Below, piece after piece: positions 11,539 to 23,572 of a stretch of 64,000 bases of DNA. This DNA is from Liolophura sinensis (Eukaryota; Mollusca; Polyplacophora; Chitonida; Chitonidae): positions 47,280,984 through 47,344,983 of the forward strand of contig NC_088300.1 in the NCBI RefSeq assembly GCF_032854445.1, written 5' to 3'. The first letter of the stretch is position 1, and each line of letters opens with the position of its first letter. The notes below the pieces were generated by a model. The model worked only from the letters and a program-made list of their open reading frames with translations, had not been told where the DNA came from and searched no databases. The position numbers were made by a program, and so were the translations under genes.

Positions 11539-14444
11539 TGTGTTAACTAAGAACAGGAGAGGAATGGCTATAATCATTCGTATAAGATTATTTATCTGTA
11601 TGAATCCTGTGATTCATAGAATTTTTATATCATTCGTAAAAATGATTTATTTATTCAACAAATGGGACATATATCTCCCCTGCATGTTATTTTATATGTA
11701 ATCACTATAATAACTTTAAAATAACATGTCTGTATATATACTGTGACGTTTACATGGAAAATATAGTACATGAATATAGGGTACAATGTGAGGTCAGCAT
11801 GAACGTATTTCAAGTGTCTTGCACACATATAGTTATTACATTGAATATTTTTATTTTCTCTGTCTTTTCAAGAAATATATATCTTACCAAGCATTTCGTA
11901 TATACAAAGTTATACATGGCATTCGCTACCGTGAAAATTATCGTATTTTGATCAGGACATCAAAATGATACTGATTTTCCTCCCAATATTATTTAGCTAC
12001 ATATGAACATAGAAAACGATTTTCAACGCATTTATGTTAAGCTTTTCAAGCCAACAAGCTCTTTACGAAAAACAGAACAGATATGTCACAATACAATGTA
12101 TATTAAGCAACAATGAGAAAGGTTTATAAAAGCTGTCCTGCACCGAGTATAGTAGAGCGGGCCTATGAACTATATAAGTAAAAGCCGCATAAAAATAAAG
12201 TCTGCATCAGATTAAAATATATGTTACATATATATTTTAATTGAATTAAATTGTATTGGAATTATTAGGTCTGCTTTCAATACCATACATTTTCAGACGT
12301 TAAATTTATTTATTTATTTTCTTGGCTTCTCACGAGTAAACGTGTAAAGTTTCACAGAAGTCTGTTTTCTGTGATGCTAAGAAGTATTCAGTTGTTATAA
12401 CAATGCTGTGTTCAAAATACTATCCTGATCGCCCAATATAATCTTCCTGATTATTTAACAGAATACCTGTGTTATATTTAACTGATCAACTGAATGTATT
12501 AGACTCGTCGAATGTAATATGCCACAATGACTGTTGAAATAACAGAATACATTTCAGCATACATCACTCAGATAACAGAGTTTCTTTTAAATTTCGCAGA
12601 TTATTTTTTGGAGAGCGTGCAGGTTTTGTCACCAAATGACACAAGCACCTAAAGCGTTAAACACATGTAGCTACATGTAGCCCTGTTAAATTTTGCCCGA
12701 AACGTTTACTGAAAAAGTTTAGACTTGGCTGCATTCGATTCAGTGAAGTTTCACTTCACAGAGAAATGTACGTTCACTTTTGTAGTGTAAAGGTTAACAT
12801 TGATCTTGGTGAAGTTTTACCACACACGAGTATAGGACATTGAAACATTTACTCAAAAAAGATGCAGACTAGATTTGCACCCCTCTTCCAGTTATGCTGC
12901 AGTAGGCCTATTTGCTTCTGGAAAGTAGTGATTTGACATACACATAATTTAAAAACACTAGTGTCTTACATCGCCAAATGTAAACGTTCAGTTATTTGGG
13001 TTGAGAGAGGGATATACCCGTACGTGAACATGTTTACTGACTGTTACTATCGCAATGTAAAAGATTATACTATTTCAAGTAAATATACCCTAGTTCATCC
13101 TACATATGTGGACTGTTTACTGTGAAAAGTAAACTGTGTAAAACATATACATGCAGTAATTGCCGAGCGTTTACTAGGATTCCTAACAGTGTATATTTAT
13201 GTATATTTATTTGATCATAAAACATTACTTGATAGGAAAAATTGCATCCAAAAAGAAGTCTGAATTCTGCGTGCGCTGCTAAGGGCGAGTTCTGGTATAA
13301 ACTATACCTTGTATATATACGTGTTTGGGACTACACACGTCACTGTTGTAGCAGAATTGACGCGTGCACGTATGCATGCATGCGTGTAACTGCCGAGGCA
13401 TGTAGTCTGCAGCATGGTATTAAAGGCCTAACTACACTGTCACTGGGGAGGTACGGTAACTAGCAATTCACACCTGCAATCTATGTGGGAATTAAAGTGT
13501 ACTGTGACCCAAGGGTAATTGAGGCGGCCGGCAAAGTCTTAATAACAGTATTGTAAAAGGTCCCGTCTTAGAATAGGGCCAATCGCACGGCTAAGCCCGA
13601 TGTGATCGGACCTCCACGTGCAGTGCACGCGCAGCAAGCTTTTGGTCGCGTGTGACCAGCGAAGCGTACAGCCGTGGAAAATGACCCAGGCATTGACAGC
13701 GATTGCGTTGAGAACTCCGCCCCAGACCAATTTTAGCCTTAGTGTTTGGCGTCCGCAAGTCAGCATATCATACAGTGAAAGCCACCAGCGTATGATTAGG
13801 GTTAAGTAATTTTTAGCTTGGCTTGAGTAATTTAATGGTGACACCTTTCGTGTGTGCTTATTACCACGTGTCTAACACAGGACTACCGACGCTCTCATGC
13901 TGGTATTATTGCGTATCTGCCAACGTTATGTCAACATGCTTTCTTTTTCTTTTCTTTGTTATTATTCCCCAGTATCTGAAGCGGAGTGGACTACATGCCT
14001 TTCAACCATTTTACATATACCAATTAAAACTTCAATGAATAATTCTTGACAATGATGTAATATATAGACTGCGCAATGTGTACAGAAACCTTCTTTCCCA
14101 CGCTGTATGTAGGCTATGATGGTTTATCGTTGACAAACGTATGTGACGGTCAGCCATGCATGGCCGTGAGTATAATGCATGAAAAATGTATGCACCTTTT
14201 GATGTCGCCAACAATGCAACTTGCAGAATCAGTCACGTGAACTTGACCACTTCCATGCTGTGTATGTTGAATTCTTGTACCTCAACATGCTTGCCGATTA
14301 ATTGATAATAAATCCAGTACACATCACCATCACTATCATCATCATTGTAATTATTGAATGCATTGAATGATATTTGGGCTAATACTGGACTGAGAAAACG
14401 TTCTGTTATTTCCCTTTATATCAATCGTATACTTAGAAAGAGCG

Positions 14445-14446
<2 letters not shown>

Positions 14447-14509
<63 letters not shown>
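14447..14509 (+). repeat. (TA)n microsatellite
   Basis: About 31 uninterrupted TA dinucleotides. Confidence 0.98.
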
Positions 14510-14511
<2 letters not shown>

Positions 14512-14786
14512 AAAACAGAGAGTATTTTTCGCATGCAATTATTTAAAGATAAATAATATAATAGGCTACATAATTTGTGTACTAAAACTGACATGCAGGT
14601 ATATAGAAATGTGTACATGCAGTCCACCAAAAAGTTAGTCAGTTAGAATATACACATATATAGTATATTTTTCGCCTGAATATATACATGGTTGCTGTAT
14701 AGAATTGCTCTGCACATCGTATCAATCATGACGTTATTTCAGTCACATGCATGAAAACATATAGACCTACCCACTATATCTAATAA

Positions 14787-15040
14787 AGAGTGGGTGAGTG
14801 AGTGCTTGGGGTTTAACGTCGTACTCAACAATTTTTCAGTCATATGACGACGAAGGAATCATTAGGGTGCATGCACGTGTAATGTGCCTCCTTGTTGCAG
14901 GACGGATTTCCACCGCTCTTTTATTTAGTGCTGCATCACTGAGACGACTTACCGCAGGCAAGTAAGCCGCCCCGCCCGAGCCATTATACTGATACGGGTC
15001 AACCAGCCGTTGCACTATCCCCTTCAAGCTTCTAATAAAG

Positions 15041-15070
<30 letters not shown>
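14787..15070 (+). repeat. Interspersed repeat family B, copy 1, with poly(A) tail
   Basis: Starts GTGAGTGAGTGCTTGGGGTT and contains CAGTCATATGACGACGAAGG, ACGGATTTCCACCGCTCTTT and CTGATACGGGTCAACCAGCC, all shared with the copy at 62633-62880. It ends in TAATAAAG followed by about 28 As, which suggests insertion by reverse transcription. Confidence 0.85.
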
Positions 15071-15078
<8 letters not shown>

Positions 15079-16206
15079 GTAAATCGAGATATTGAATTAC
15101 TACCTAATTCTTTAAAATTCGTAAAGCTGTTTATTTTTCTGCGTGGATAAGCTTGTACATGGATTTTCAGGAGTGAGAAAAACTATTGTACAGAAGCTCT
15201 TGCAGGTGTTTCATCTAAATTGCCATCTATATGAATGAAAGACGGGATATATTTAAATTATACGATCTTCAAGAAGGTCATAAAGTTGCCCATTGCTTTG
15301 AATATAGAGAGAGTTAAGTTGTATCTATACCAGCACTGTGGTTAACTGCAAACCATTTTGTTTGAATGGTTTTCATTCAACAGCCTGTGATGGTTTGGGC
15401 GATGAATGTAGACTCGTATACCAGCGAACAGCGCGCCAGTTCAGCTGTGAAACGAACTGACAAGGCAACAGCCGGTTGGCAATAAATGGCATTTCTTTTC
15501 GCGCGTGACTGAGGCAAGGAAGATTTGCATATGCCTCAACCTTAATTCTTAATCCAAACGAAGAATGCCCGCATTCAAATGAGGCTTCCAAATGTCGCCA
15601 CATCGGGAGCGTAGTTTTGTTGTTACCAAGACAGTCTAAGACCCGTGCCAAATAAACAGGACACTATGTTATAGCGACTGCAATAAAGCTTTACAACAGC
15701 ATGACGGGTGCAGTCGGACGGAAGCAATGCCTGGAGCGAGCGCATGCAGTATTCTGGCATTTGCTTTTTTCTTCTTATTTCTCTATTTTTTTAAAGATTG
15801 AACATACATGTAAATTTAGGAGAGTTAGAGTGTTGGGCGACAGGGCGAAATTATAGAAAGAAAAACGTCTTGCCGTTTGAAAATAATGAGTTTTAAATGC
15901 AAATAGCATGGTTTCATTGAGAGAGACGCATAGGGAATTTTACCATTTATTGTAAAGGGCCTGCTATATTGTAACATGCATGCACGCAGTCGCGCTATAC
16001 CAGTAGCTTATAAAGCTGAATGTGAAAGTCCCCGAAGCGTGTGGAGGTTTTACTTTGTGCAATAAAAAATTCACACTTATTCTCTGTGTAGACGGCGGGT
16101 TGTTTATCATGGCACACGACAAACAATGACCTGCCTAGGTTATGTGAGGGTGTTTATAGCGCCTGGCAAAGCACGGCTTTGCATATATAAGGCAGACTCG
16201 ATCGCT

Positions 16207-16209
<3 letters not shown>

Positions 16210-16282
<73 letters not shown>
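16210..16282 (+). repeat. Compound (TA)n(GA)n microsatellite
   Basis: TA dinucleotides to about 16236, then GA dinucleotides to 16282. Confidence 0.98.
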
Positions 16283-16285
<3 letters not shown>

Positions 16286-19200
16286 TGCATGGGTGGTTAT
16301 CAGCGGCTTACATATATGTATACCTGGGTATAGCCCATATGTACTTATATTATCTGCGGGCTTGCATGATGTGGCCATATACCTATGCATGCAGTATGTA
16401 TAAATGTATGGACATGATATGCATACAACATGCATTTTTAATTATTTATATTCAACATATATGCATATATTGCCATTGTTCATGTAATTCATATTCATAT
16501 ACATTTAATTTTCCTAAGCTACAAATATTCACTTGTGTATTTATTGACACGTTGTTGTTAACTCTGAACGAGTTCCAGAGAAACATGTTAGAATAAACCA
16601 TTATACCTATAGGCCTATTACTGGAACTGAACACTTAAACTTATCAGCGAAAAGCGATATCTCAGATTATGTATATTCCAAAACTCTTCAGTTTTATTCA
16701 TAAAATGTGCCGAGCTCACTAAAGTTGTATGTAGTCCTATAGCCATCATCAGACGATCAAACGTATATTTTATGCGTATGGAAAATATAAATACTTAAAT
16801 ATATAAGTTATATTTGTGGCATTTCTGTAAACCGGCATGCATTAATGAGGTACAATGTAATTAAATCGTAAACGAAAAAAAAAAAATAGAATAAAAAAGG
16901 AAATCTTGGGTTCAGATTCTTTATCCGGAAAATGGCTCTCAATCGATGACAAAAGAGGGATTTGTAGTGGTTGAGACTGTAATGTGAAATTAGGGGAAAG
17001 AACGCTGAATTTCCAAATGCCCTGCCTTAGTGAGGAATCGATTGACGGAAATGTGAGTAGAGGGTTTGTGTGAGGGAAATCCCCTTTTTAATGACGCTTA
17101 AATCCTCATTACCAGCCAGCTTCTGTGTCGCATTTGGAGAAGTTGGTTCTCACCCACATATAGTGCATGGAATGTAAGAAAAAAAATCCAACTATGACAG
17201 CAGAATTGGACATGCTTTAGCTGTAGTAAACTTTTGAAGACAAAAGTCTTCATAGGCTTTGTTGTACATTGCGCCATGTGGAATTCTGTCCAAGCAGTGT
17301 TATGTACTTACACGTAACTGGATTTAAAACATGAAGATATAACAAGGAATTCCCTGCGCAAAAAACATGCAGGAAGGTACACTTTATAATCATATACAGT
17401 ATAAAGGCCTCTGTGCCGATGGCTACCCAAAAAAGAAAATCTTCCGTTAAATCGGTTTGCTGAGTGATGACCGATTGAATCTTCATCATCCGTATAGGGA
17501 CGGATTAATCCCTTAGATCGACGAAAATGTAGTCCATCGTCACTTACCAGGGAACAGACTCACTTCTTTGAGGGTATACAATTACTGCGAAACATAACAT
17601 TCAAAGGATTAAAATTTGATCTCAGTACATGACTTAATTCTAAGCCAGTAAAAAATATACTGTCATAAACATATATACTCAATAATTTTTCACTTATGCG
17701 ATGACGGTCAGTTTTATGCGTGGTAGAAACCGGAGTACCCGGAAACCGGATTTAAATTATCACATGGTCATATTGTATCAATTCACCCAAAAACCATGGA
17801 TCACCTTTCTATAGGAAGAAAACTGCTAAATGTGCATACTAAATATGCTTTGCTTCAACATAAATCTAAACCAGTGAATCAGAATTCATCGTTTTTTAAG
17901 TCTATGGGAGGCTAATCTAGTTCGTAATCTTGTAAAGGCATTTTATCCGGTTTAATTTTCTACAAATTTTTGTACATACGGTACGGTACACAACATAAAG
18001 GCTTATAAAAGTATATAAAGAGCATGGTTTTCGGTATTGACTTCCATCCCATGTATATAATCCTATTAGGCTAGCGCACCGCAAACAAAGTTGAAACATT
18101 CTGTATCTTCGCATTCGACTGTAATCGAGTTGCGAAATGACCGTTGGTGTAGTTTCCAATATCTGGTTCGGGTTAGTTTAATCTCACTTTTCACATAAAT
18201 CACAAAGTGAGACTTTCTTTTTTGATCCGAGTTAAAACTGTGAGCACAAAAGAAGTGTCTTGCCTTGTCAGATCTGTCAAAATTCGTAGCCAGTAATAAA
18301 GTAGTATAGTTTGTAGTACAATAAAAATTAAAATTTAGGCTTATGTTAAAATCGGTCTCTCTTGCTGTATTTCATGTTCGCATGATTTGAGCAACCATGG
18401 CATGAGTTTTTGACGACCAGCTCGCTGTTGGTTCAGGGGAGATAAATGCAATGTTGAAGTCCATGGCCTATGCGCGTTGTCAGTTATTCCCCCTGCATCA
18501 GCGCATACAGCCTTGGCGAAAGAAAAACATTAGCGTTTAAAAATAATTCGAGTTAACACATGCCACTAAGACACTATGCCATTTAATAAGAAATACAATA
18601 ATGTATCACAGAAGCTGTCCAGGAATATTCAATCACCTATAACTTATATAGGCCACTCCATAGGCCAACTGATGCCTGTGTGCCTGTGCGATTTTACTCT
18701 CGAAATTATTCACAACGTTTGTTTAATGTACCGGTATCGTTAAATAAACTGAAATTAAAGTATAAACCTAATTTTTTCCTGCCTCGCAGAAAGTGACTAA
18801 GAAAACTGTACAGTATAGGCCTACATAACAATATAGTCCGTGAATTTCTGGCCAGAAATTGACCACACTGCAAAACTCACTCGATCAGTGCTGTAGCTAA
18901 CTTTTATATACAAGTTTAGAAAATAAAGTAGGCCTACCAGTACCATAAATATGAAACTATTTTGCTACAGGCTGTGATCCCAGAAACAATCGATATAATA
19001 TTTATAGACATTTGATTCCTTAATCACCACGCAAAAGCTTGAATACACAGATGACATCTCAGATCTAAATTTCTCCCCGTGTCTACACATAACTTTATTT
19101 TGTATCTGTAATGTGATATTTTTAATTTCTTTTTACTTAAAAAAAAACAACTTATAGCGTGTTCCTAAAGATTCTTCTATGCCGTGGCGTTTAAATGTTA

Positions 19201-19879
19201 TCGTTCATGAGTATCTTTTACAAAAAACGGGGGAAAAAAAACAAGATCAATTTTTGACGGACAATGTTTAGAAAACTCCTCGACAGTCTCAAATAACTGC
19301 GTCTCTCATACACGATCATATGCCTCTTCACTTTCGTCATTCCTCAATTTCTTTGTGCGGTTAGGGGGTAACTTTTACTTTCTAATGCAACAATGGCTTA
19401 CATTAAACCACAATAAACTAAAAATCAATGAGTGAATTCACAAAATGAGCGATTCTCGACCCAGCTCACTCATGTCACGGCATGCATCAAAATGGCTGAA
19501 AATCCTTTCTCCCCAGCGTAAAAGTGTGCTAAACACCTTGTATGAAAGTCCACCTTAAAACAAAACCATTGTTGTAAACAAATTTATAGCAGTAGCACAT
19601 TCTAAATATGTAAGAGATCTGGTGAAATATCACTGGATATGTGCTAAAAATGCAAAGATAAACCGAATATTTCGAAAAATATCCGAGGTTATGCGAATTT
19701 TTTGTACAAGATTTCTCAACGTCTCATATGAATCGGCTGTTTTCTAGTTTTGTCAACGTTTCTCAAGGATAATAAACAGGGTCGCCATATAATGTAGATA
19801 TCTGAGAATTAATTCGAATTGTTTTTTCAACTGAAACGGGAACACTATTCATTTTGTACCAGTTTTTAAAAAGTGCAAG

Positions 19880-19886
19880 AAACACA
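19880..19886 (+). promoter_or_regulatory. H1 box (AAACACA) of the linker histone gene
   Basis: AAACACA lies about 140 bases before the H1 start codon and about 70 bases before the TATA-like box. This is the hallmark upstream element of replication-dependent H1 genes in vertebrates and other animals. Confidence 0.65.
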
Positions 19887-19936
19887 TCACAGCAAAACAA
19901 GGAAAAAACTTTCTCGCACCGAGCATGTGCATTTCG

Positions 19937-19961
19937 TTGACGTCCGCGCGATGTAAATTTA
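19937..19961 (+). promoter_or_regulatory. Likely core promoter of histone H1
   Basis: A CRE-like TTGACGTCC is followed by a TATA-like TAAATTTA at 19954-19961. An initiator-like TCATCATT at 19981-19988 sits about 28 bases further on, which would give a 5' leader of about 40 bases. Positions are by eye. Confidence 0.45.
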
Positions 19962-20022
19962 TGCAGGCGCGTACTCGGGTTCATCATTTCTTCTCAGCTT
20001 CATCTGATAAGAAGATTACAAG

Positions 20023-20610
20023 ATGTCCCAACCAGGTTCAAGAACAGCTAGTCCACCTCGGTCAGCCCCTAGGTCTGCACCAAAGGCAGCACCACTGAAG
20101 AAGAAGCGTGCTCCAAGACCACCACCAACCCATCCACCCTACGTTGAAATGGTCCGCGGTGCTATTGCTAGTTTGAAGGAGCGCGGAGGCTCATCTCGTC
20201 AAAAGATTCTGGCATACATTACCGCCAATTACGATGTGGGGAAGGAGACTGGTCCAATCAACGCTCGTCTGAGGAACGCCCTGAGATCTGGCGTAGAGAA
20301 AGGCTTCCTGTTACACAGCAAGAAAGGCACTGGAGCCACCGGATCATTCCGCGTTGGAAAGGCTATACCAAAGAAGAAAGGTAAGGCTTCACCACGCAAA
20401 AGAGGCAAGTCTCCAAGAAAGAAGAGGACCGCAAAGAAGAAGTCTCCCCGCAAATCCGCCAAGAGGACAACAAAGAAAGCCCGCAGGTCACCAAAGAAAA
20501 AGGCTGCGAAGAGGAGGACTGGCAAGAAAGCGGCCAAGAGAAGGTCACCAAAGAAGAAGGCTAGGCCAGCAGCACGTCGCCCCAAGGCTAAGGGAAAGGC
20601 CCGCCGTTGA
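20023..20610 (+). CDS. Linker histone H1 (sperm-/PL-I-like tail), intronless
   Basis: 195 residues in one exon; the context ATTACAAGATGTCC makes the first ATG a good start. Residues 1-34 are a Ser/Pro/Ala/Lys-rich tail. Residues 35-113 are the H15 winged-helix domain (YVEMVRGAIASLKERGGSSR, ARLRNALRSGVEKGFLLHSK, GTGATGSFRVGK) that binds the nucleosome dyad. Residues 114-195 are a Lys/Arg tail with five SP(R/K)K minor-groove motifs (SPRKRG, SPRKKR, SPRKSA, SPKKKA twice). Such motifs are typical of sperm H1 and of molluscan protamine-like PL-I proteins, but somatic H1s carry some as well. No core histone gene is within reach, so it is an orphan. H1 box, TATA-like box, stem-loop and downstream element are all present, so S-phase-type expression is likely. 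The antisense ORF over the gene is a shadow. Confidence 0.95.
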   Translation: MSQPGSRTASPPRSAPRSAPKAAPLKKKRAPRPPPTHPPYVEMVRGAIASLKERGGSSRQKILAYITANYDVGKETGPINARLRNALRSGVEKGFLLHSKKGTGATGSFRVGKAIPKKKGKASPRKRGKSPRKKRTAKKKSPRKSAKRTTKKARRSPKKKAAKRRTGKKAAKRRSPKKKARPAARRPKAKGKARR

Positions 20611-20652
20611 GCAACAAATCTATCTAAGCTCGGTATTTCCCATCTTTCCAAA

Positions 20653-20668
20653 GGCCCTTCTCAGGGCC
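20653..20668 (+). terminator. Histone mRNA 3' stem-loop
   Basis: GGCCCTTCTCAGGGCC: a 6-bp stem with a 4-base loop, 42 bases after the stop codon. It fits the SLBP-binding consensus of replication-dependent histone mRNAs. Confidence 0.95.
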
Positions 20669-20680
20669 AACCACATTTCC

Positions 20681-20690
20681 CGAAAGAGAA
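20681..20690 (+). promoter_or_regulatory. Histone downstream element
   Basis: Purine-rich CGAAAGAGAA 12 bases after the stem-loop is where U7 snRNA pairs to direct 3' cleavage without polyadenylation. No AATAAA was seen close downstream. Confidence 0.75.
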
Positions 20691-21605
20691 CTTTTAATCT
20701 GAGCATTTACAAAGAACAAAGCAGAACCCTCATTTCACTTTCAGTACTTTTTAAAACTGGATTGTATATTTATATATAACGTGTCAAATTTTAAATTCAT
20801 TTAAACTTTTTAAAAATGTAACATTACATGTAGCATATATAAAAGTAAACACAAATTTTTTTAACCTTTGTAAGCTGTATAGTAATGATTACTTAGAGCT
20901 TTACTTACAGCTTGGCGCAATGACCACCTAAAAGATGTATAATAGTTAAGCCTACATGAACCCATTTTCAAAAAGTTATAAAAATAACCAAATAGTGTAC
21001 ATGTGACGTGTATTTCACTTTTCAAGTTCAGACAAAAAATGGGCTATTTGCCATTTTTGCTACATAACACATATACTTTTTTGTTTTTGTCAGTAGATGA
21101 ACCAAATACATGTATCTGATTTGCGCTGCTCAAAATTGGAACATGAATCCAAATTTATGGGATGAAAAAAAAAAATTCACAAATCATATTCAAACTTGCA
21201 GGCCTGTATAGATCAAAAAGTTTTGTGTGCCGGATCGGATGCTCCGAGATGCTTCGAGTCGTCGACTGGCCCAAGCTGATCTAGCTTTATGGATTGGAAT
21301 ATACTTAAAGGGGGAGAAAATATAGAAATAACATAAAGGTCAGATGAAAGCGTTTGAACAGTTAGTTGGTTACTTTTTCCCCCCCATTTTTCTTTATTGA
21401 GAAAAAGACATTTGAAAATAATCTTTGAATTGTGTGTATTTGGGACCCCCCTCTTGGTATGTATTGTCTCTGCATAATAATGAGGATGTAATCCATGTTT
21501 AATAAACATATACAAATTCAATTTACTACAAGCGCACTTCGTTAGATAGAGGCTAAGGTTCAAACTGGAGTCAAATAACACATGTGACTTCTCAATTTGA
21601 GCTCT

Positions 21606-21905
21606 CAGAATCGTGGCCAAATGGTTAAAAATGCTTGTCTTTCAATCCGGCTTTCTGCAGAGAATTTGCATATTCCCCACGCACTCCTTTTCGTGGGGCC
21701 TTGGTGAAAATACCTGGCCGAGGACGCTGGCTTTACCGTTTGACCAGTCTAATGCTGGCTGAGTACCACGTGTCCTCCCCCATTATGATAGGCATATATG
21801 TATGCTGGATCACTACCAGAATTGCCAAGGCCAAACTGTGGTGCAGTAAGTTTTGAGAAAAGCCCTGACAGGCTAGCTTGTCCGTGTATATACCTCTACC
21901 TCTAT
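21606..21905 (+). repeat. tRNA-derived SINE-like element
   Basis: Begins CGTGGCCAAATGGTTAAAAA, a tRNA A-box-like head, and continues through CTGGCCGAGGACGCTGGC and ATGCTGGCTGAGTACCACG to a terminal TACCTCTACCTCTATCAA. It is compared with known families only by general form. Confidence 0.45.
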
Positions 21906-22048
21906 CAACTTACAATGAAACATCCTATAGCGTAGCAATTCAGAACACAATGCAAAAACCAACCGGAAAATGAAGTATACTAACCGTTATCATAAATCCA
22001 TTCTGAAGTATTGTAGATAAAGGCAGTAATGAGTATAATTCATAGAGG

Positions 22049-22175
22049 ATATTGTACAGTGAAGGTTGAATGCCATAAATGTTGTTCGAGTGAGAGTTGG
22101 AAATGATTACCCACGAGCCACGAAGCGTTTCACGAGAACAATATTTACGATATTCAACCTTCACTGTGCAATATT
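22049..22175. repeat. Inverted repeat at the edge of the 75-bp array
   Basis: The left arm at 22049-22071 (ending GTGAAGGTTGAAT) is the reverse complement of the right arm at 22152-22175 (beginning ATTCAACCTTCAC), with one mismatch over about 22 bases. CCCACGAG inside is also mirrored by CTCGTGGG at about 22182, so the array edge is a fold-back. Confidence 0.7.
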
Positions 22176-22225
22176 CACGTCTCGTGGGTTATCAGTACTA
22201 CCTTTCACGAGAAGAATATTTACGA

Positions 22226-22932
22226 GGGTTCGCACGGGTCCTTGAAAGCCTTGAAAGTAGTTGAATTTTATTTGGTGATAAGAATCTGTGAATCTACTGG
22301 CAACGTGCATGCTCCTAAAGCGGCCGCCAGTGATATGTTTTTTTTTTTTTTGGTTTGTCGGTAAGAAATTACGCTGTGGTCAGTGAGAGTGATTTGGTGC
22401 GTGAAAAAAAAAGCATTAGAGATGCCAGGCAACTGTCGTTTTCGCGATGAATGACTGCAGTTCCCAGATTTCAAGGACTGGCTCCGCGACGCCAGCAGTG
22501 TCAATCGGGCATACTGCCGATTGTGTCTCTGAAGTATAAATGTCTCCTGGACTACTCGTGAATGACAGTGGCGCTGTTTACAAATACGTGCGTTGTGAGG
22601 AAATATTTTAAGCTGCGCTTTTTATTCTGACGGAAAGTGGAAAATTTATAAGAATCAATGATGTGTTGTCTAATTATCAGTGATGTCTGCACCGACTGAA
22701 GGTTATGGCACCAAGACAAGGCTGCGTATTGTTCGAATGCCACGGCATGGCTGTACCACGCTTACGAAATGAAAAGTGAAAAAAAAAGGATTCAAGCTGT
22801 GTCTGTTGTTGCATTTTGTATGCGAAAGTAGAGATTGTGACTGTCGTTTGAGGTACTTGAATTTGTATTTTAAGTACTTGAGAGTACTTGAAAGTCCTTG
22901 AATTTTATTGGCCGTCAGGCGTGCGAATCCTG
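22226..22932 (+). mobile_element. Non-autonomous hAT-like DNA transposon
   Basis: About 707 bp with short imperfect terminal inverted repeats (GGGTTCGCACG at the left; the right end in reverse complement is CAGGATTCGCACG). It is flanked by 8-base target-site copies ATTTACGA (22218-22225) and ATTTACAG (22933-22940). Subterminal CTTGAAAG words lie at both ends. Inside, 22422-22531 encodes MPGNCRFRDE, a stop, then LQFPDFKDWLRDASSVNRAY and CRLC. This resembles the zinc-finger N-terminus of hAT-type transposases. No catalytic domain remains. Confidence 0.75.
22422..22531 (+). pseudogene. Remnant of a hAT-type transposase N-terminus
   Basis: Starts with ATG and keeps a conserved start (MPGNCRF), an FKDWL motif and a C-x2-C (CRLC), but has an in-frame TGA after ten codons and a second TGA at the end. 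Where related transposases have Trp-Leu, this copy has stop-Leu, a likely nonsense change. Confidence 0.6.
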
Positions 22933-23394
22933 ATTTACAGTATTCAACCTTCACTGTGCAATATTCGCGTCTCGTGGGTTATCATTTCTACCTTTCACGA
23001 GAACAATGTTTAAGGTATTCAACTGTGCAATATTCTATTTATTATTTATATCCTATTATATATTTATATGACATTTTGTCTATATGTATATAAATGCGTA
23101 TCAGTTTATCTGTTGCATCCGTGAAAAAAAACAAGCAACGTGCCATCTTCATCTGTCTGAAGACAGAGACACCAGTCGGTGAGCACCAAGGACAAACATA
23201 AACCAGCAAGAAAACTGTAACTGGATGAGCACTAACGACTATCATGAGCCAGCGTGAACACTGGTAGTACTGGGTGGTAACTGCAGTCATGGTCCAGTCA
23301 TAAGACTTGTATGGTGCTGCCTGCTAAGCACATTCATGAATCAGTCTGAACACAAGCGAAGTATTGAGTTACGGTATACTACAGGCAATAACCT

Positions 23395-23572
23395 GGCGCA
23401 CAGTGTTTCGTCTCCATAGTGACTCTAAAATGACATGGTGCATGGTGTTTTGTCTCCATAGTGACTCTAAAATGACCGCGCATGGTGTTTTGTCTCCATA
23501 GTGACTCTAAAATGACATGGCGCATAGTGTTTTATCTCCACATTGACTCTAAAATGACATGACGCATGACAA
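23395..23572 (+). repeat. Tandem repeat of about 42 bp, four copies
   Basis: The word CTCCATAGTGACTCTAAAAT recurs at about 23411, 23454 and 23494, with a diverged fourth copy (CTCCACATTGACTCT) near 23536. The flank at 23165-23340 has looser internal repetition of AGCAC/CCAG words. Confidence 0.85.

Larger units (their letters stand above)
8400..19850. other. Gene-poor intergenic region
   Basis: No gene could be supported across about 11 kb between WDR4 and histone H1. It holds SINE-like copies (9467-9600, 14787-15070), simple repeats (11473-11538, 14447-14509, 16210-16282) and an isolated CRE palindrome at 10207-10214. A somewhat GC- and CpG-richer block at 13480-13800 has no recognisable content. 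Confidence 0.6.
22128..23036 (+). repeat. 75-bp tandem repeat interrupted by a transposon
   Basis: Partial unit to 22150, full unit 22151-22225, full unit 22941-23015 and a partial unit 23016-23036. Each full unit runs from TATTCAACCTTCACTGTGCA to TTCACGAGAA..AATATTTACGA and is exactly 75 bases. The intervening 22226-22932 is inserted DNA. Confidence 0.85.

Noticed and set aside
13539-13844. GC-richer block as a CpG-island promoter or gene
   Set aside because: It shows several CpGs, but no exon, TATA box or open frame with family resemblance follows on either strand.
20229-20651. Long open frames antisense and in +2 frame over the H1 gene
   Set aside because: They are shadows of the Lys/Pro-rich H1 coding sequence.
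21213-21620. 135-codon minus-strand ORF
   Set aside because: Low-complexity AT-rich translation with no recognisable motif or splice context.
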